DNA of 49,680 nt, taken from the NCBI GenBank assembly GCA_015655335.1, contig JAATFF010000125.1, positions 1 to 49,680 of the forward strand, written 5' to 3'. Each line of letters opens with the position of its first letter. Position 1 is the first letter of the stretch. Source of the stretch: Lysobacterales bacterium (lineage in GTDB: Bacteria; Pseudomonadota; Gammaproteobacteria; Xanthomonadales; Rhodanobacteraceae). This document shows, in pieces, positions 8,574 to 16,483 of this stretch. The translations under genes and the position numbers were made by a program. Below the pieces are notes generated by a model. That model was given only the letters and a program-made list of their open reading frames with translations, was not told where the DNA came from and did not search any database.

Positions 8574-10163
8574 TCAACCGGCCGTTTTGCTTCCGCCAGT
8601 CGGCGACACGGCTTGATCGACCTGGCGTTGCACATCCACCCACGGCGTGGGACCTTCATGCATGGCGTACACCGTATCCACCTGCAAATGTTCGCGCGCG
8701 ACCGCTTGCATCACTTCGTACATCAAGTCGGGATCGTAAAGTGTGTGGTCGCCGTTCAACGCCAGGGTGTCGCTGGCATACAACAATTTATGCTGCGGGA
8801 AATACACCATGTATTGCCGTTCGGTCGACGCGCCGCGCAACGCGTACAACACCACGCGATTTGCACCTTGACCTAGTTCCAGGTGATCGCCCACCGCAAT
8901 CCAATGCGGTGTCTTGGGCTGCGATTGCAGATCGTCCGGTTGTAGGCGGTGCGGCGCGCTTACGAGCTTATCCAATAGTGGTCTGTTCAGATCGAGCACA
9001 TAAACCGGCACGCCCTCGGCGACTGCCTGCCTGACGCCCGCCATATGCGGCCAGGAATCGGACGTGCTGAGCACGCCTTTGATCGGCACTCCTGGATATT
9101 CGCTACGTACCTTGGCCAGTATGCCGCGCACGTAATGGGCGGAAATCGGCGCCTCCAGCACGACGATGCCGTCGTCTTGCTTGATAAGCGTGGTGTTCCA
9201 CGCGCCTTGATAAAGCTCCACGCCAGACGCCAGTTCAACGCGTTTTTTATCGCTGAAATCTCGATTCCAGCCTTTCGACTGCGTACTCTTGGCGGCAGTG
9301 GCGGCGTCCATGGCGAACGCTTTTTCGTCGATGGCGCCGTTGAAAACCGGATCGAGCAACTGGGTGGATGCGTACCACATACCATTGCGTTGATCGATGC
9401 GATTGGTCGGGAATACGACGCCCTGCACGTCATGCCAGTTATCGAAGTAGATGCGCTGCTGCACATCGCCCCAGGCGAACCAGAAATCGCTGAAAGTGCG
9501 CGTGCGTTCCAGTGCATCGGGCAAATGGTTATGCGCATTCAACAGCACTTTCACCGGCACGCCTTGCCAGGTGAATTCCACCACGCTGTGCGGTGTGGCG
9601 CGCAGCCATTGCGATGGCGCGTAATGCAGATCGCTCGCCGCTGCCGCGTTAAGCAGCAGGCGTTCCGGCCCGAGCGCCAACGTGTCGCTCGTATCGTCGA
9701 GGTCGGATAGACCACAAGGCGAGTCGCCTTGTTTGGTGTGATAGACGCCGTTTCGCGGCGTGACGATCAAGGTAACGTCGCTCTCGGCGCTATGCGGATC
9801 CGATTCGGGCCAGGTGAGATGCGCTGCGCGAATCAGGCGTTGCTTGTCGAAATCTACGGTGACCTTGTCCCGCTCATACGAGGTGATGAACGGCTGTTGC
9901 CGATACGATTGTTCCGAAAGTGCCGTATGTCCGATGGCATCGTAGCTTTCGGCGTGGATGCCCGCGAGCCGTTGCTGCCCACCCATGGCATCGATGGCCA
10001 GCTGGACGCAGGCTTTAGCGTCGATGCGATCGCAGCCGGGACGTTCTCCTCCCTTTACCGTGTCGCCATCCTGCGGCAGGTTCGCGGCAAGCACCGGCGT
10101 TGCCAGCGCCAACAAGATGGGTACGACGATGCAACGCGAACGGCGATCGATACGGTGTTCCAT
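8574..10163 (-). CDS. Secreted metallo-beta-lactamase-fold protein with degenerate metal site
   Basis: 529 residues starting at MEHRIDRRSRC, with a Sec signal peptide cleaved about residue 26 (TPVLA). GGGAAG precedes the start at 10163. The N-terminal part (about 35-300) resembles the non-catalytic lead domain of periplasmic MBL proteins. The C-terminal part has the MBL layout, VVLEAPISAHYVRGIL, GVLSTSDSWPHMAGVRQ, and LLYASDTLALN. The HxHxDH metal motif expected at residues 367-373 reads TSDSWPH, so three of four ligands are gone. It is therefore probably not a normal metallohydrolase. It follows a glycosyltransferase gene on the same strand by 141 bases. Confidence 0.8.
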   Translation of the reverse strand: MEHRIDRRSRCIVVPILLALATPVLAANLPQDGDTVKGGERPGCDRIDAKACVQLAIDAMGGQQRLAGIHAESYDAIGHTALSEQSYRQQPFITSYERDKVTVDFDKQRLIRAAHLTWPESDPHSAESDVTLIVTPRNGVYHTKQGDSPCGLSDLDDTSDTLALGPERLLLNAAAASDLHYAPSQWLRATPHSVVEFTWQGVPVKVLLNAHNHLPDALERTRTFSDFWFAWGDVQQRIYFDNWHDVQGVVFPTNRIDQRNGMWYASTQLLDPVFNGAIDEKAFAMDAATAAKSTQSKGWNRDFSDKKRVELASGVELYQGAWNTTLIKQDDGIVVLEAPISAHYVRGILAKVRSEYPGVPIKGVLSTSDSWPHMAGVRQAVAEGVPVYVLDLNRPLLDKLVSAPHRLQPDDLQSQPKTPHWIAVGDHLELGQGANRVVLYALRGASTERQYMVYFPQHKLLYASDTLALNGDHTLYDPDLMYEVMQAVAREHLQVDTVYAMHEGPTPWVDVQRQVDQAVSPTGGSKTAG

Positions 10164-10304
10164 GCCGACTTCCCAGCAGCGCCCCGACGTTTCAACACCT
10201 GGGGCAGTACCGCGCAAACTACGCGCGTCGGTTCCTGCATCCACCTGCAGGAAGTCACGGCGCATGGGGTGCCTATCGGCAGGGTCTGTTGTATGTCGAT
10301 GGAC

Positions 10305-11600
10305 TCAAGAGCGAAAACGCAGCTGATCTTCAATCAGATCGGCCGCCACGATCGATCCCTGTTCTGACTGCATAGCTTCTGCGCAACGTCCTGCGCGCTG
10401 GCTGTAATGCGCGTTGCCGAGCAGCTCGCTCAACAGCGGCATGGCCGCGTCGGCAGTGTAGTGGCGCGCGTGGAGTACTTGCGCCACGCCTAGGCGCTGC
10501 AACCTGGCGGCATTGTCGAACTGATCGAACCCATGTGGCACGACCAGCATGGGACGTCCCGAACGCAAGGCCTCGGTACTGGTGCCGATGCCACCGTGAT
10601 GCACGATGGCGGCGGCATGTGGAAAGACCGCTGCATGCGGCGCGTAATCGATAATCCGCATCGTCGCTGGCAGATGCACAGGCAGTTGCGCACGCACAAT
10701 GGGTGTTCCGGCGAACAACACCGCACGTCGATTCAATCTTTCGGCAGCGATGATGCTTGCACGCAAAAAATCCGCGCCGATATGCACGGCTGCCGAGCCC
10801 AAGGTAAACACCAGCGGCGGCGATCCTTCGCGTAGAAAGGCGTCGAGCTCCGCATCGATCGGCGCACCGGGCTGCGCATAGTGCGCAAATCCCGTGACGT
10901 GCGTGTGGGGCGGCCAATCCGATTGCGCTTCGCCGAGCAGGGGCGAGAATAGCGCCAGCACACATTCCGGCGCGTGTTGCCCTCGGTGGAACGGATCGCC
11001 ACCCGAAGAAACCGGCCGCAAACCCAGCTCGCGCCGGAACGCACGCACGGGCGCTGTCCAGTGCCAGGTACCCCACTCAAAGAGATGCTTTATGAAGCGC
11101 ACGCGCCTTGGTGCATGACGTGTCAGTGCATCGACGGCATGCATGCCCGTGGTCGGCGGATCGTAAGCAGAAACGAAACTGGCCGGAGCCAGCACGGCGG
11201 AGATCCAATGCAATGCGTTGGTCGCGCTCAGGGTTTCACCGAGTATCTGACCGCCGAAGGCGAGACTGGAAGTCACCAGGACATCGGCATCGCGACATGT
11301 CGCAAGTAGTTTGAAATAACTGGCGCGTACGTCAGCGGCAGCCAGATCGCGAACGACGAAGTGCGGTCCGCTGCGTGGATGAAAGGCGCGTGCGGTGAAT
11401 TGAGCGCGATCCTCCGGCTCCGGCATGGCGCTGGCATCGGCGAAATGCAGACCTGCTTGCTCGACCGCGGCACCATGCATGGCATGCGTGGCCAGAGTCA
11501 CGCGATGACCGCGCGCATGCAGTACCTGCCCTAAGGCCAGAAACGGAAACAGATCGCCCAGCGAGCCGAAGGTGGTGATGACGATATGGGCGGATCGCAT
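10305..11600 (-). CDS. UDP-glycosyltransferase-like protein, GT1 / MGT type
   Basis: 431-residue cytosolic glycosyltransferase of GT-B fold. It begins with the acceptor-domain strand AHIVITTFGSLGDLFPFLALG, as in macrolide/sterol glucosyltransferases, and in the C-terminal half has the sugar-nucleotide binding stretch AAIVHHGGIGTSTEALRSG followed by PMLVVPHGFDQFDNAARLQ. Family members move a sugar from an NDP-sugar to lipid, sterol, flavonoid or antibiotic acceptors; the acceptor here cannot be predicted. The secreted MBL-fold gene lies downstream and a YheT-like hydrolase upstream, separated by a GC hairpin. Confidence 0.9.
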   Translation of the reverse strand: MRSAHIVITTFGSLGDLFPFLALGQVLHARGHRVTLATHAMHGAAVEQAGLHFADASAMPEPEDRAQFTARAFHPRSGPHFVVRDLAAADVRASYFKLLATCRDADVLVTSSLAFGGQILGETLSATNALHWISAVLAPASFVSAYDPPTTGMHAVDALTRHAPRRVRFIKHLFEWGTWHWTAPVRAFRRELGLRPVSSGGDPFHRGQHAPECVLALFSPLLGEAQSDWPPHTHVTGFAHYAQPGAPIDAELDAFLREGSPPLVFTLGSAAVHIGADFLRASIIAAERLNRRAVLFAGTPIVRAQLPVHLPATMRIIDYAPHAAVFPHAAAIVHHGGIGTSTEALRSGRPMLVVPHGFDQFDNAARLQRLGVAQVLHARHYTADAAMPLLSELLGNAHYSQRAGRCAEAMQSEQGSIVAADLIEDQLRFRS

Positions 11601-11652
11601 GCTCGGGGTGATCGAAGCGGATATCGTCCAAGCATAGCGTGCGCGGCTCTAG

Positions 11653-11676
11653 CCCTCTCCCCAAAAGGGGAGAGGG
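11653..11676. terminator. Perfect GC hairpin between two minus-strand genes
   Basis: Ten-base arms CCCTCTCCCC and GGGGAGAGGG around an AAAA loop. No long T run follows on either strand (GGTGTTG on plus, CTAGAGCC on minus), so it may be a repeat-derived hairpin, or a weak terminator for the YheT-like gene that ends at 11696 and reads toward it. Confidence 0.6.
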
Positions 11677-11695
11677 GGTGTTGCAAAGAGCTTTC

Positions 11696-12691
11696 TTAGA
11701 TGGCGTTGAAGCGTGCAGCGATGTATTCGTCGCAAAAACTTGTCATGTCCCAACCGCGAATAAAGCCGCAGTGGCCGCCATAAGCGGCGATGTCCAGTTC
11801 AATGTTGTCGGGAAGTTCCAACTTTTCGAACGCGGTCACCGGAATCACCGGATCGTCACGCGCAGTAAGAATGGTGGCCGGTATCTGCATACCTTCCAGG
11901 GTGCGGCCGGCGACGGAATAACCGTCGAGGTAACTCTGCAATGAATCGAAATCGGTATGACGCAGGACCAGCGCCTCGGTCAGTCCGCGCAGATTCTGTT
12001 TCAGTTCTTGCAGTTCGAAATACTCGCGCTGCGGAAATGCCGCTTGTTTGGCGCGCAGCGAACGCCGCCACTTGTTCATGAAATACGCCTGATAGAACCA
12101 CGGCGCCGTTTCTTCCAGCGAAAACAATCCTTCGCCTGGATCGATAATCGGACATACCGCCAGCGCGTAACGCAACGGAATACCCATGGCCGGCGCGCGA
12201 AGCGCGACACGCAACGCGAAGTTGCCGCCGAGTGAAAATCCGGCAATCGCCATGGAGCGCGACGGCCAGCGCTGCGCGATGTCGCCCACGGCATGCACGA
12301 CTTCATCGATGCGACAGGAGTGAAATAGCGCTTCGTTGAGCGTGTGGCTATCGCCATGATCGCGGAAGTTGAGCCGAAAAACGTCCCAGCCGTCGGCCAG
12401 CAGGCGGCTGCCGGTTTGCAGCACGTAGGTGGAGTCCACGCTACCTTCCCAACCGTGAAACAGTACGGCCATGCCACGCGAAACAGCATGGCCTTTTTGC
12501 GCTGTGTAGGCGCCGGTCAGGCGAACGCCGTCGCCGCCGTCGACCATCACCGATTCCGCACCTTCCAGCACGTTGTACGCATGGTGCGGCAACAACGTGC
12601 GACGCACTCCGCTTGAAGAAAGCATCGTCTGGATGTGGCCACTGGTGAGCGGCCACGGCGGACGGAAATCCCGCCCTGAAGGCAACGTCAT
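11696..12691 (-). CDS. YheT-type alpha/beta hydrolase
   Basis: 331-residue predicted esterase. The nucleophile elbow GFSLGGN (about residue 150) and the opening phrase PWPLTSGHIQTML are characteristic of the YheT/EMB8 group. A late AYGGHCGFI supplies the catalytic histidine, and DDPVIP the acid region. Length is typical. Its start overlaps the stop of the PlsC-like gene upstream by four bases, so the two are cotranslated; a lipid-linked substrate is plausible but not shown. Confidence 0.93.
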   Translation of the reverse strand: MTLPSGRDFRPPWPLTSGHIQTMLSSSGVRRTLLPHHAYNVLEGAESVMVDGGDGVRLTGAYTAQKGHAVSRGMAVLFHGWEGSVDSTYVLQTGSRLLADGWDVFRLNFRDHGDSHTLNEALFHSCRIDEVVHAVGDIAQRWPSRSMAIAGFSLGGNFALRVALRAPAMGIPLRYALAVCPIIDPGEGLFSLEETAPWFYQAYFMNKWRRSLRAKQAAFPQREYFELQELKQNLRGLTEALVLRHTDFDSLQSYLDGYSVAGRTLEGMQIPATILTARDDPVIPVTAFEKLELPDNIELDIAAYGGHCGFIRGWDMTSFCDEYIAARFNAI

Positions 12692-13488
12692 GCGGCGCGA
12701 TCCTCTAACGCGATGGCGATTCGCTCGCGCGCCAAATCGGCCATGCGGCGCCGGCCGTCGGGACTGGTGGGCACGGGTTCGAGGAAATGCACTTCCGCAT
12801 CCATCGAGGGGCCGCCGAGCATGCGCAGGATGTTTTGCATGAAATTTTCGTCCTCGCGAAAACCGGCGTCGATCAGTCGCTTGCCATCGCGGGCAAAACG
12901 CAGCGCCACCGGTTGCACGGGCACGTCAGCATCCAACGCTGCCTGGAAGATGCGCGCGTGGAACACCTTCAGCACACCGTTGTGTCCGGTGCCGCCTTCC
13001 GGGAAGACCGCAACCGAACGGCCTTCGCGCAAGCGATCGACCATCACCTGCATAACCGCCGCGAGCGAGTGATTGCTGCCGCGCCGATGGAAGATCGTAC
13101 CGCCGCTAGCGGCCAGCCAACCCACCAGCGGCCAGTTGGCGATTTCGGCCTTGGCCACGAAACACGCGGCGCGCTGGCTGTGCAGCAGCTCGATGTCGAT
13201 CCATGAGGTGTGATTGGCGACGAACAACACCGGATCCGCCAGCGGCTGCCCAATACGCACGGATCGCAATCCGAAGACGCGCATCAGTCCGGTGGACCAT
13301 GCGCGGATCATGCGGTGGGTAAATGGCTCGCGGCCATTCTTCATCACCGCATGGCGATTCCAGGTGAGGATGCACCCACACAGCAAAATGCCGAGCACGA
13401 TGTACACCAACAACAGCGGCACACGCCACAGGTAACGCAGCGGGCGCAGCAGGTCTCGGTCCGGGGCGGAAACGGCTTCGATACTCAT
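12688..13488 (-). CDS. 1-acyl-glycerol-3-phosphate acyltransferase-like (PlsC family)
   Basis: 266 residues. One N-terminal membrane helix (LLLVYIVLGILLCGCIL) and the acyltransferase motifs NHTSWIDIE (HX4D) and FPEGGTGHNGVL are visible, with VQPVALRF as the later motif. Members transfer acyl chains to lysophosphatidate or related lysophospholipids at the inner membrane; a housekeeping plsC could lie elsewhere, so this may be a paralogue. Four-base overlap with the downstream YheT-like hydrolase. The start at 13488 has no strong ribosome binding site. Confidence 0.9.
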   Translation of the reverse strand: MSIEAVSAPDRDLLRPLRYLWRVPLLLVYIVLGILLCGCILTWNRHAVMKNGREPFTHRMIRAWSTGLMRVFGLRSVRIGQPLADPVLFVANHTSWIDIELLHSQRAACFVAKAEIANWPLVGWLAASGGTIFHRRGSNHSLAAVMQVMVDRLREGRSVAVFPEGGTGHNGVLKVFHARIFQAALDADVPVQPVALRFARDGKRLIDAGFREDENFMQNILRMLGGPSMDAEVHFLEPVPTSPDGRRRMADLARERIAIALEDRAA

Positions 13489-13583
13489 CAGTACATCATT
13501 TTAACGTTAGTCGACGGTTTCGGGGTGCACTGATCCACTTTTCGGCATCCGCTCGGCGTGGCTTGCGCTCAGGGCGGGCGCTC

Positions 13584-14060
13584 TTAACGTTCTAGTTGTT
13601 GCAAAGGAAGCGACGGCGAGCGTTTGACGGTGCGCAACACGAAGCTGGAATTGACATCGGCGACCGCGGCATCGTTCAGCAACTGGTCCAACAGGAAGCG
13701 TGAGAAGTGCTCCAGGTCGGCCACGTAGACATGCATGAGGTAGTCCATGTCCCCGGTAAGGGCATGGCAGGCCACCACCTCGTCCCAGCCAGCAAGGCGT
13801 TCCACGAAACGCTCGATCGACAACCCTTCATGTCGCGCAAGCTGCACGCGCACAAAGGCCTGCAGACCCAACCCTACTGCCTGGGGGTCGATTTGGGCTG
13901 CGTAACCGCTGATCACCCCTTCGGTTTCGAGCCGTTGCAAGCGGCGCAGGCAGGCTGACGGCGAGAGATTAATCCGCTCCGCCAGCTCGGCGTTGGTGAT
14001 TCGGCCCTCCGCCTGCAGCACCGCCAGTATTTTGAGATCGGTGCGGTCGAAATCAGGCAC
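13584..14060 (-). CDS. Lrp/AsnC family transcriptional regulator
   Basis: 158 residues: N-terminal winged helix-turn-helix (DRTDLKILAVLQAEGRIT, then NLSPSACLRRLQRLE about 28-43) and a C-terminal RAM/AsnC effector domain with ACHALTGDMDYLMHV. It is divergent from phenylalanine 4-hydroxylase; such neighbours often respond to aromatic amino acids, so it is a good candidate regulator of phhA. The shared region 14061-14209 contains a 17-base imperfect dyad that may be its binding site. Confidence 0.95.
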   Translation of the reverse strand: MPDFDRTDLKILAVLQAEGRITNAELAERINLSPSACLRRLQRLETEGVISGYAAQIDPQAVGLGLQAFVRVQLARHEGLSIERFVERLAGWDEVVACHALTGDMDYLMHVYVADLEHFSRFLLDQLLNDAAVADVNSSFVLRTVKRSPSLPLQQLER

Positions 14061-14089
14061 TGCACGATTCCTTTACGTATTCATCTTTA

Positions 14090-14106
14090 TGCAACCGAAT
14101 ATTGCA
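14090..14106. promoter_or_regulatory. Candidate Lrp/AsnC operator between regulator and phhA
   Basis: TGCAA and TTGCA arms (five bases each) separated by seven bases, set in an AT-rich stretch 30 bases from the regulator start and about 104 bases before phhA. Size and AT-rich centre fit Lrp-family sites. The arms are short, so this is a suggestion only. Confidence 0.4.
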
Positions 14107-14209
14107 CACATAGGTATGAAGTCAACAATAAAACAACCACTTTGTGCCTTTTCGGCCGTATCCTTTTGCTCGCCTATCCGGCACACGCCGGAGTACCGCC
14201 GGAGCCCCC

Positions 14210-15103
14210 ATGGAAAACGACACACCCCGCCGCGTTGAGCATCAGCAGACCGATCGCGGCTATGTGCCGGTGTATGCCACGGGCGTGGTGGAGCAGCCGT
14301 GGGCGGATTACAGCCATACCGACCACGAGGTCTGGGACACGCTATTCAAGCGCCAGCGCGAGTTGCTGCCGGGGCGCGCCTGCAAGGAATTCCTCGCCGG
14401 CGTGGAACGCTTCGGCCTCGGCGACGGTGGCATCCCGAAGTTCGCCGATCTCAACAAGGTGCTTGGCCAGACCACCGGCTGGGAATTGGTCGCGGTCGAA
14501 GGCCTGCTGCCCGATGAGGTGTTTTTCGATCATCTCGCCAACCGCCGCTTCCCGGTCAGCTGGTGGATCCGCAAGCCGGATCAGCTGGATTATCTGAGCG
14601 AGCCCGATCTGTTCCACGACCTGTTCGGCCACGTGCCGCTGCTGCTCAATCCGATCTTTGCCGATTACATGCAGGCTTACGGCCGCGGCGGCATGAAGGC
14701 GTTCGGCATCGGTCCCGAAGCGCTGATGAATCTCACGCGCCTGTATTGGTACACGGTGGAATTTGGCCTGATCAGCACCGATGAAGGCATGCGCATTTAC
14801 GGCGCCGGTATCGTCAGCTCCAAGGGCGAGTCGATCTACTGCCTGGATTCGCCCGCGCCCAACCGCATCGGTTTCGGCCTGGAGCGGGTGATGAACACGC
14901 GTTACCGCATCGATACGTATCAACAGACGTACTTTGTGATCGACAGCTTCGAGCAGCTGTTCGACGCCACGCGGCCCGATTTCACACCCATCTACGCCAA
15001 TCTCAACCTACATAACGCGCATGCGGCGAGCGACGTGCTCGACAGCGACCGGGTTTTCCATCGCGGCACGCGCGAAGGATTTGCCAACAACGCGGATGCC
15101 TGA
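14210..15103 (+). CDS. phhA: Phenylalanine 4-hydroxylase
   Basis: Converts L-phenylalanine to tyrosine using tetrahydrobiopterin, O2 and non-haem iron. The 297-residue product is the monodomain bacterial type. Iron ligands are visible in DLFHDLFGHVP (two His) and YTVEFGL (Glu), with FGIGPEALMNLTRLYW before it. I chose ATG 14210 because GGAG lies five bases upstream and it matches the usual N-terminus; the longer frame from 14144 begins in the promoter region. Divergent from an Lrp/AsnC gene. A pterin recycling gene (phhB) is not adjacent. Confidence 0.96.
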   Translation: MENDTPRRVEHQQTDRGYVPVYATGVVEQPWADYSHTDHEVWDTLFKRQRELLPGRACKEFLAGVERFGLGDGGIPKFADLNKVLGQTTGWELVAVEGLLPDEVFFDHLANRRFPVSWWIRKPDQLDYLSEPDLFHDLFGHVPLLLNPIFADYMQAYGRGGMKAFGIGPEALMNLTRLYWYTVEFGLISTDEGMRIYGAGIVSSKGESIYCLDSPAPNRIGFGLERVMNTRYRIDTYQQTYFVIDSFEQLFDATRPDFTPIYANLNLHNAHAASDVLDSDRVFHRGTREGFANNADA

Positions 15104-15198
15104 GCGGCGTCCGCGGCGGCGTCTCTACTGCTTACTCAGCGTATGCATCCAGCCATGGTTTGAGGATGCGCTCCGCAGCGCGCAGCGTGTGCGAACGC

Positions 15199-15885
15199 TC
15201 AGTTGCGCTTCAACTCGCTGACTTCAAGTACGTTCGCGATGCGCTTGCCATCCCAGCGATAGATCAGGTGCTGTGCCTGCACGCACGGCTCAACCACGTC
15301 CGGGAAAAACGCGGCCAGACATTCGCCGCCGTGATGACGCACGCTGTCGTAGACGATGCCATTGGCGTTGTCTTGGCGAAGTGTGCGAGCAAGCGCGATG
15401 CTTGCGATGTAGCTGTGCGGATCGTGCGCTTCGGGCCAGCCGCCGCGCAGGTCATGCAGTTTGCAGTCGACGCTGGTGCGATAGCAGCGCATTTCGATAT
15501 CGCAAGGCGGTTCGGCGGTCGCCGCGAGAAACCGTTCGCGGTGATAAACGGTTTCTTCCACCGCCGTGATGACGGTATGCGCCGCATAAAACACGCACCA
15601 GGTGCCGTCGGAAAAACGACTGCCTTCCGGATTGAGATGCGTGAAAGCGGCCATCACCGGCGTCGAGCCCGGTCCGCTGATGCGACGCTCCGGCGGCACC
15701 AGGCGCATGGTGTTGGCTTCTTCGCGCAGGCGTGGATTGGTTAACGCTTCAATCGCGAACACCGCGTCCAGATCCACGGGATCGGCAATACGATCGAACA
15801 ATCCGGCCGGCGGAAACCGGCTAGGGACAATGCGATAAGCCTGGCTCCAACGGATGCGTCGAATGGGTGGCGTGTCGATAGGCAT
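15199..15885 (-). CDS. RES-domain toxin (NAD+-targeting)
   Basis: 228-residue RES family protein, the toxin half of a RES/Xre type II pair. Established members (for example MbcT and the Pseudomonas putida RES) degrade NAD+ with an ART-like fold. Visible conserved elements are an early Arg in WSQAYRIVPSRF, the Arg/Ser-rich core SRFSDGTWCVFYAA, the Glu in TAVEETVYH, and the late Ser in GIVYDSVRHHGG. It lies 111 bases after the antitoxin gene, a wider gap than usual. A GGCGC/GCGCC hairpin sits just before the start and the ribosome binding site is weak, both of which would limit toxin synthesis. Confidence 0.9.
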   Translation of the reverse strand: MPIDTPPIRRIRWSQAYRIVPSRFPPAGLFDRIADPVDLDAVFAIEALTNPRLREEANTMRLVPPERRISGPGSTPVMAAFTHLNPEGSRFSDGTWCVFYAAHTVITAVEETVYHRERFLAATAEPPCDIEMRCYRTSVDCKLHDLRGGWPEAHDPHSYIASIALARTLRQDNANGIVYDSVRHHGGECLAAFFPDVVEPCVQAQHLIYRWDGKRIANVLEVSELKRN

Positions 15886-15996
15886 AGGGCATTCCGGGGC
15901 GCAAGCCGCGCCGTTTTATTCTTCCCTGTTTGCCTTTGAATACTGCCGGAGCGTGTTCTCGCCGACTGCGACGGTCGCCACCGTTTAGAGCCCCGA

Positions 15997-16395
15997 TCAA
16001 TTCCAGCCGCGTTGCGCATCCAGATACTGACGCACCACGTACAGGTCGGCCACATTGCCCGACAGCATGCGCTCCAGCGCGGAGTGCCCGCCGAACAGCG
16101 CCGACTGATTGGATTTATGCAGCCATGCGTCCGCCTGCGCCGGATCCGGAAACAGGATCTGCAGCGCCTTGTAGATACCCAGCAAGTAACTGATGCGCTC
16201 CAGGGTATCGCGACCCAGCACGCCGTCTTGCTGGCGCTTCCACTTGTAGAAGGTGGATTCCGGCGGATCGCCCAGCAGCTTGCGTTGCTCGGCGATGCGT
16301 AAATTCCAGCGTTCGGCGAGCTTGAAGAACGTTCGCAAGGCGGGGCCGCCGAGGTCTTCGGCGGGTGCGGTGCGGGGTAGGGCGTGGGCCGTCAT
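15997..16395 (-). CDS. Xre/MbcA/ParS-type antitoxin of the RES toxin
   Basis: 132-residue partner of the RES toxin. It has an N-terminal Xre-like helical region (LRTFFKLAERWNLRIAEQR, FYKWKR) and the C-terminal antitoxin-toxin-binding domain (YLLGIYKALQILF, then ADAWLHKSN, and ALERMLSGNVADLYVVRQYL). Start set at ATG 16395, with GGGAGAG nine bases upstream; a TTG start five codons earlier is less likely. The gene is first in the operon, as expected, and a perfect nine-base palindrome directly before it is a likely self-binding site. Confidence 0.9.
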   Translation of the reverse strand: MTAHALPRTAPAEDLGGPALRTFFKLAERWNLRIAEQRKLLGDPPESTFYKWKRQQDGVLGRDTLERISYLLGIYKALQILFPDPAQADAWLHKSNQSALFGGHSALERMLSGNVADLYVVRQYLDAQRGWN

Positions 16396-16406
16396 GGTTA
16401 ACTCTC

Positions 16407-16439
16407 CCAATAAAGCTTAAGAACAATATACTTTATTGG
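16407..16439 (-). promoter_or_regulatory. Palindromic operator/promoter of the RES-Xre operon
   Basis: Perfect inverted repeat CCAATAAAG (16407-16415) and CTTTATTGG (16431-16439), 15 bases apart, ending 11 bases before the antitoxin ATG. Between the arms, read on the minus strand, is TATATT (16430-16425), a plausible -10 box. The -35 is weak. Such a site overlapping the promoter fits autorepression by the Xre antitoxin. Confidence 0.7.
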
Positions 16440-16483
16440 TGAAGTTTTAGCCAGTGGTCGGCAGACTGACCACACGCGAACCA

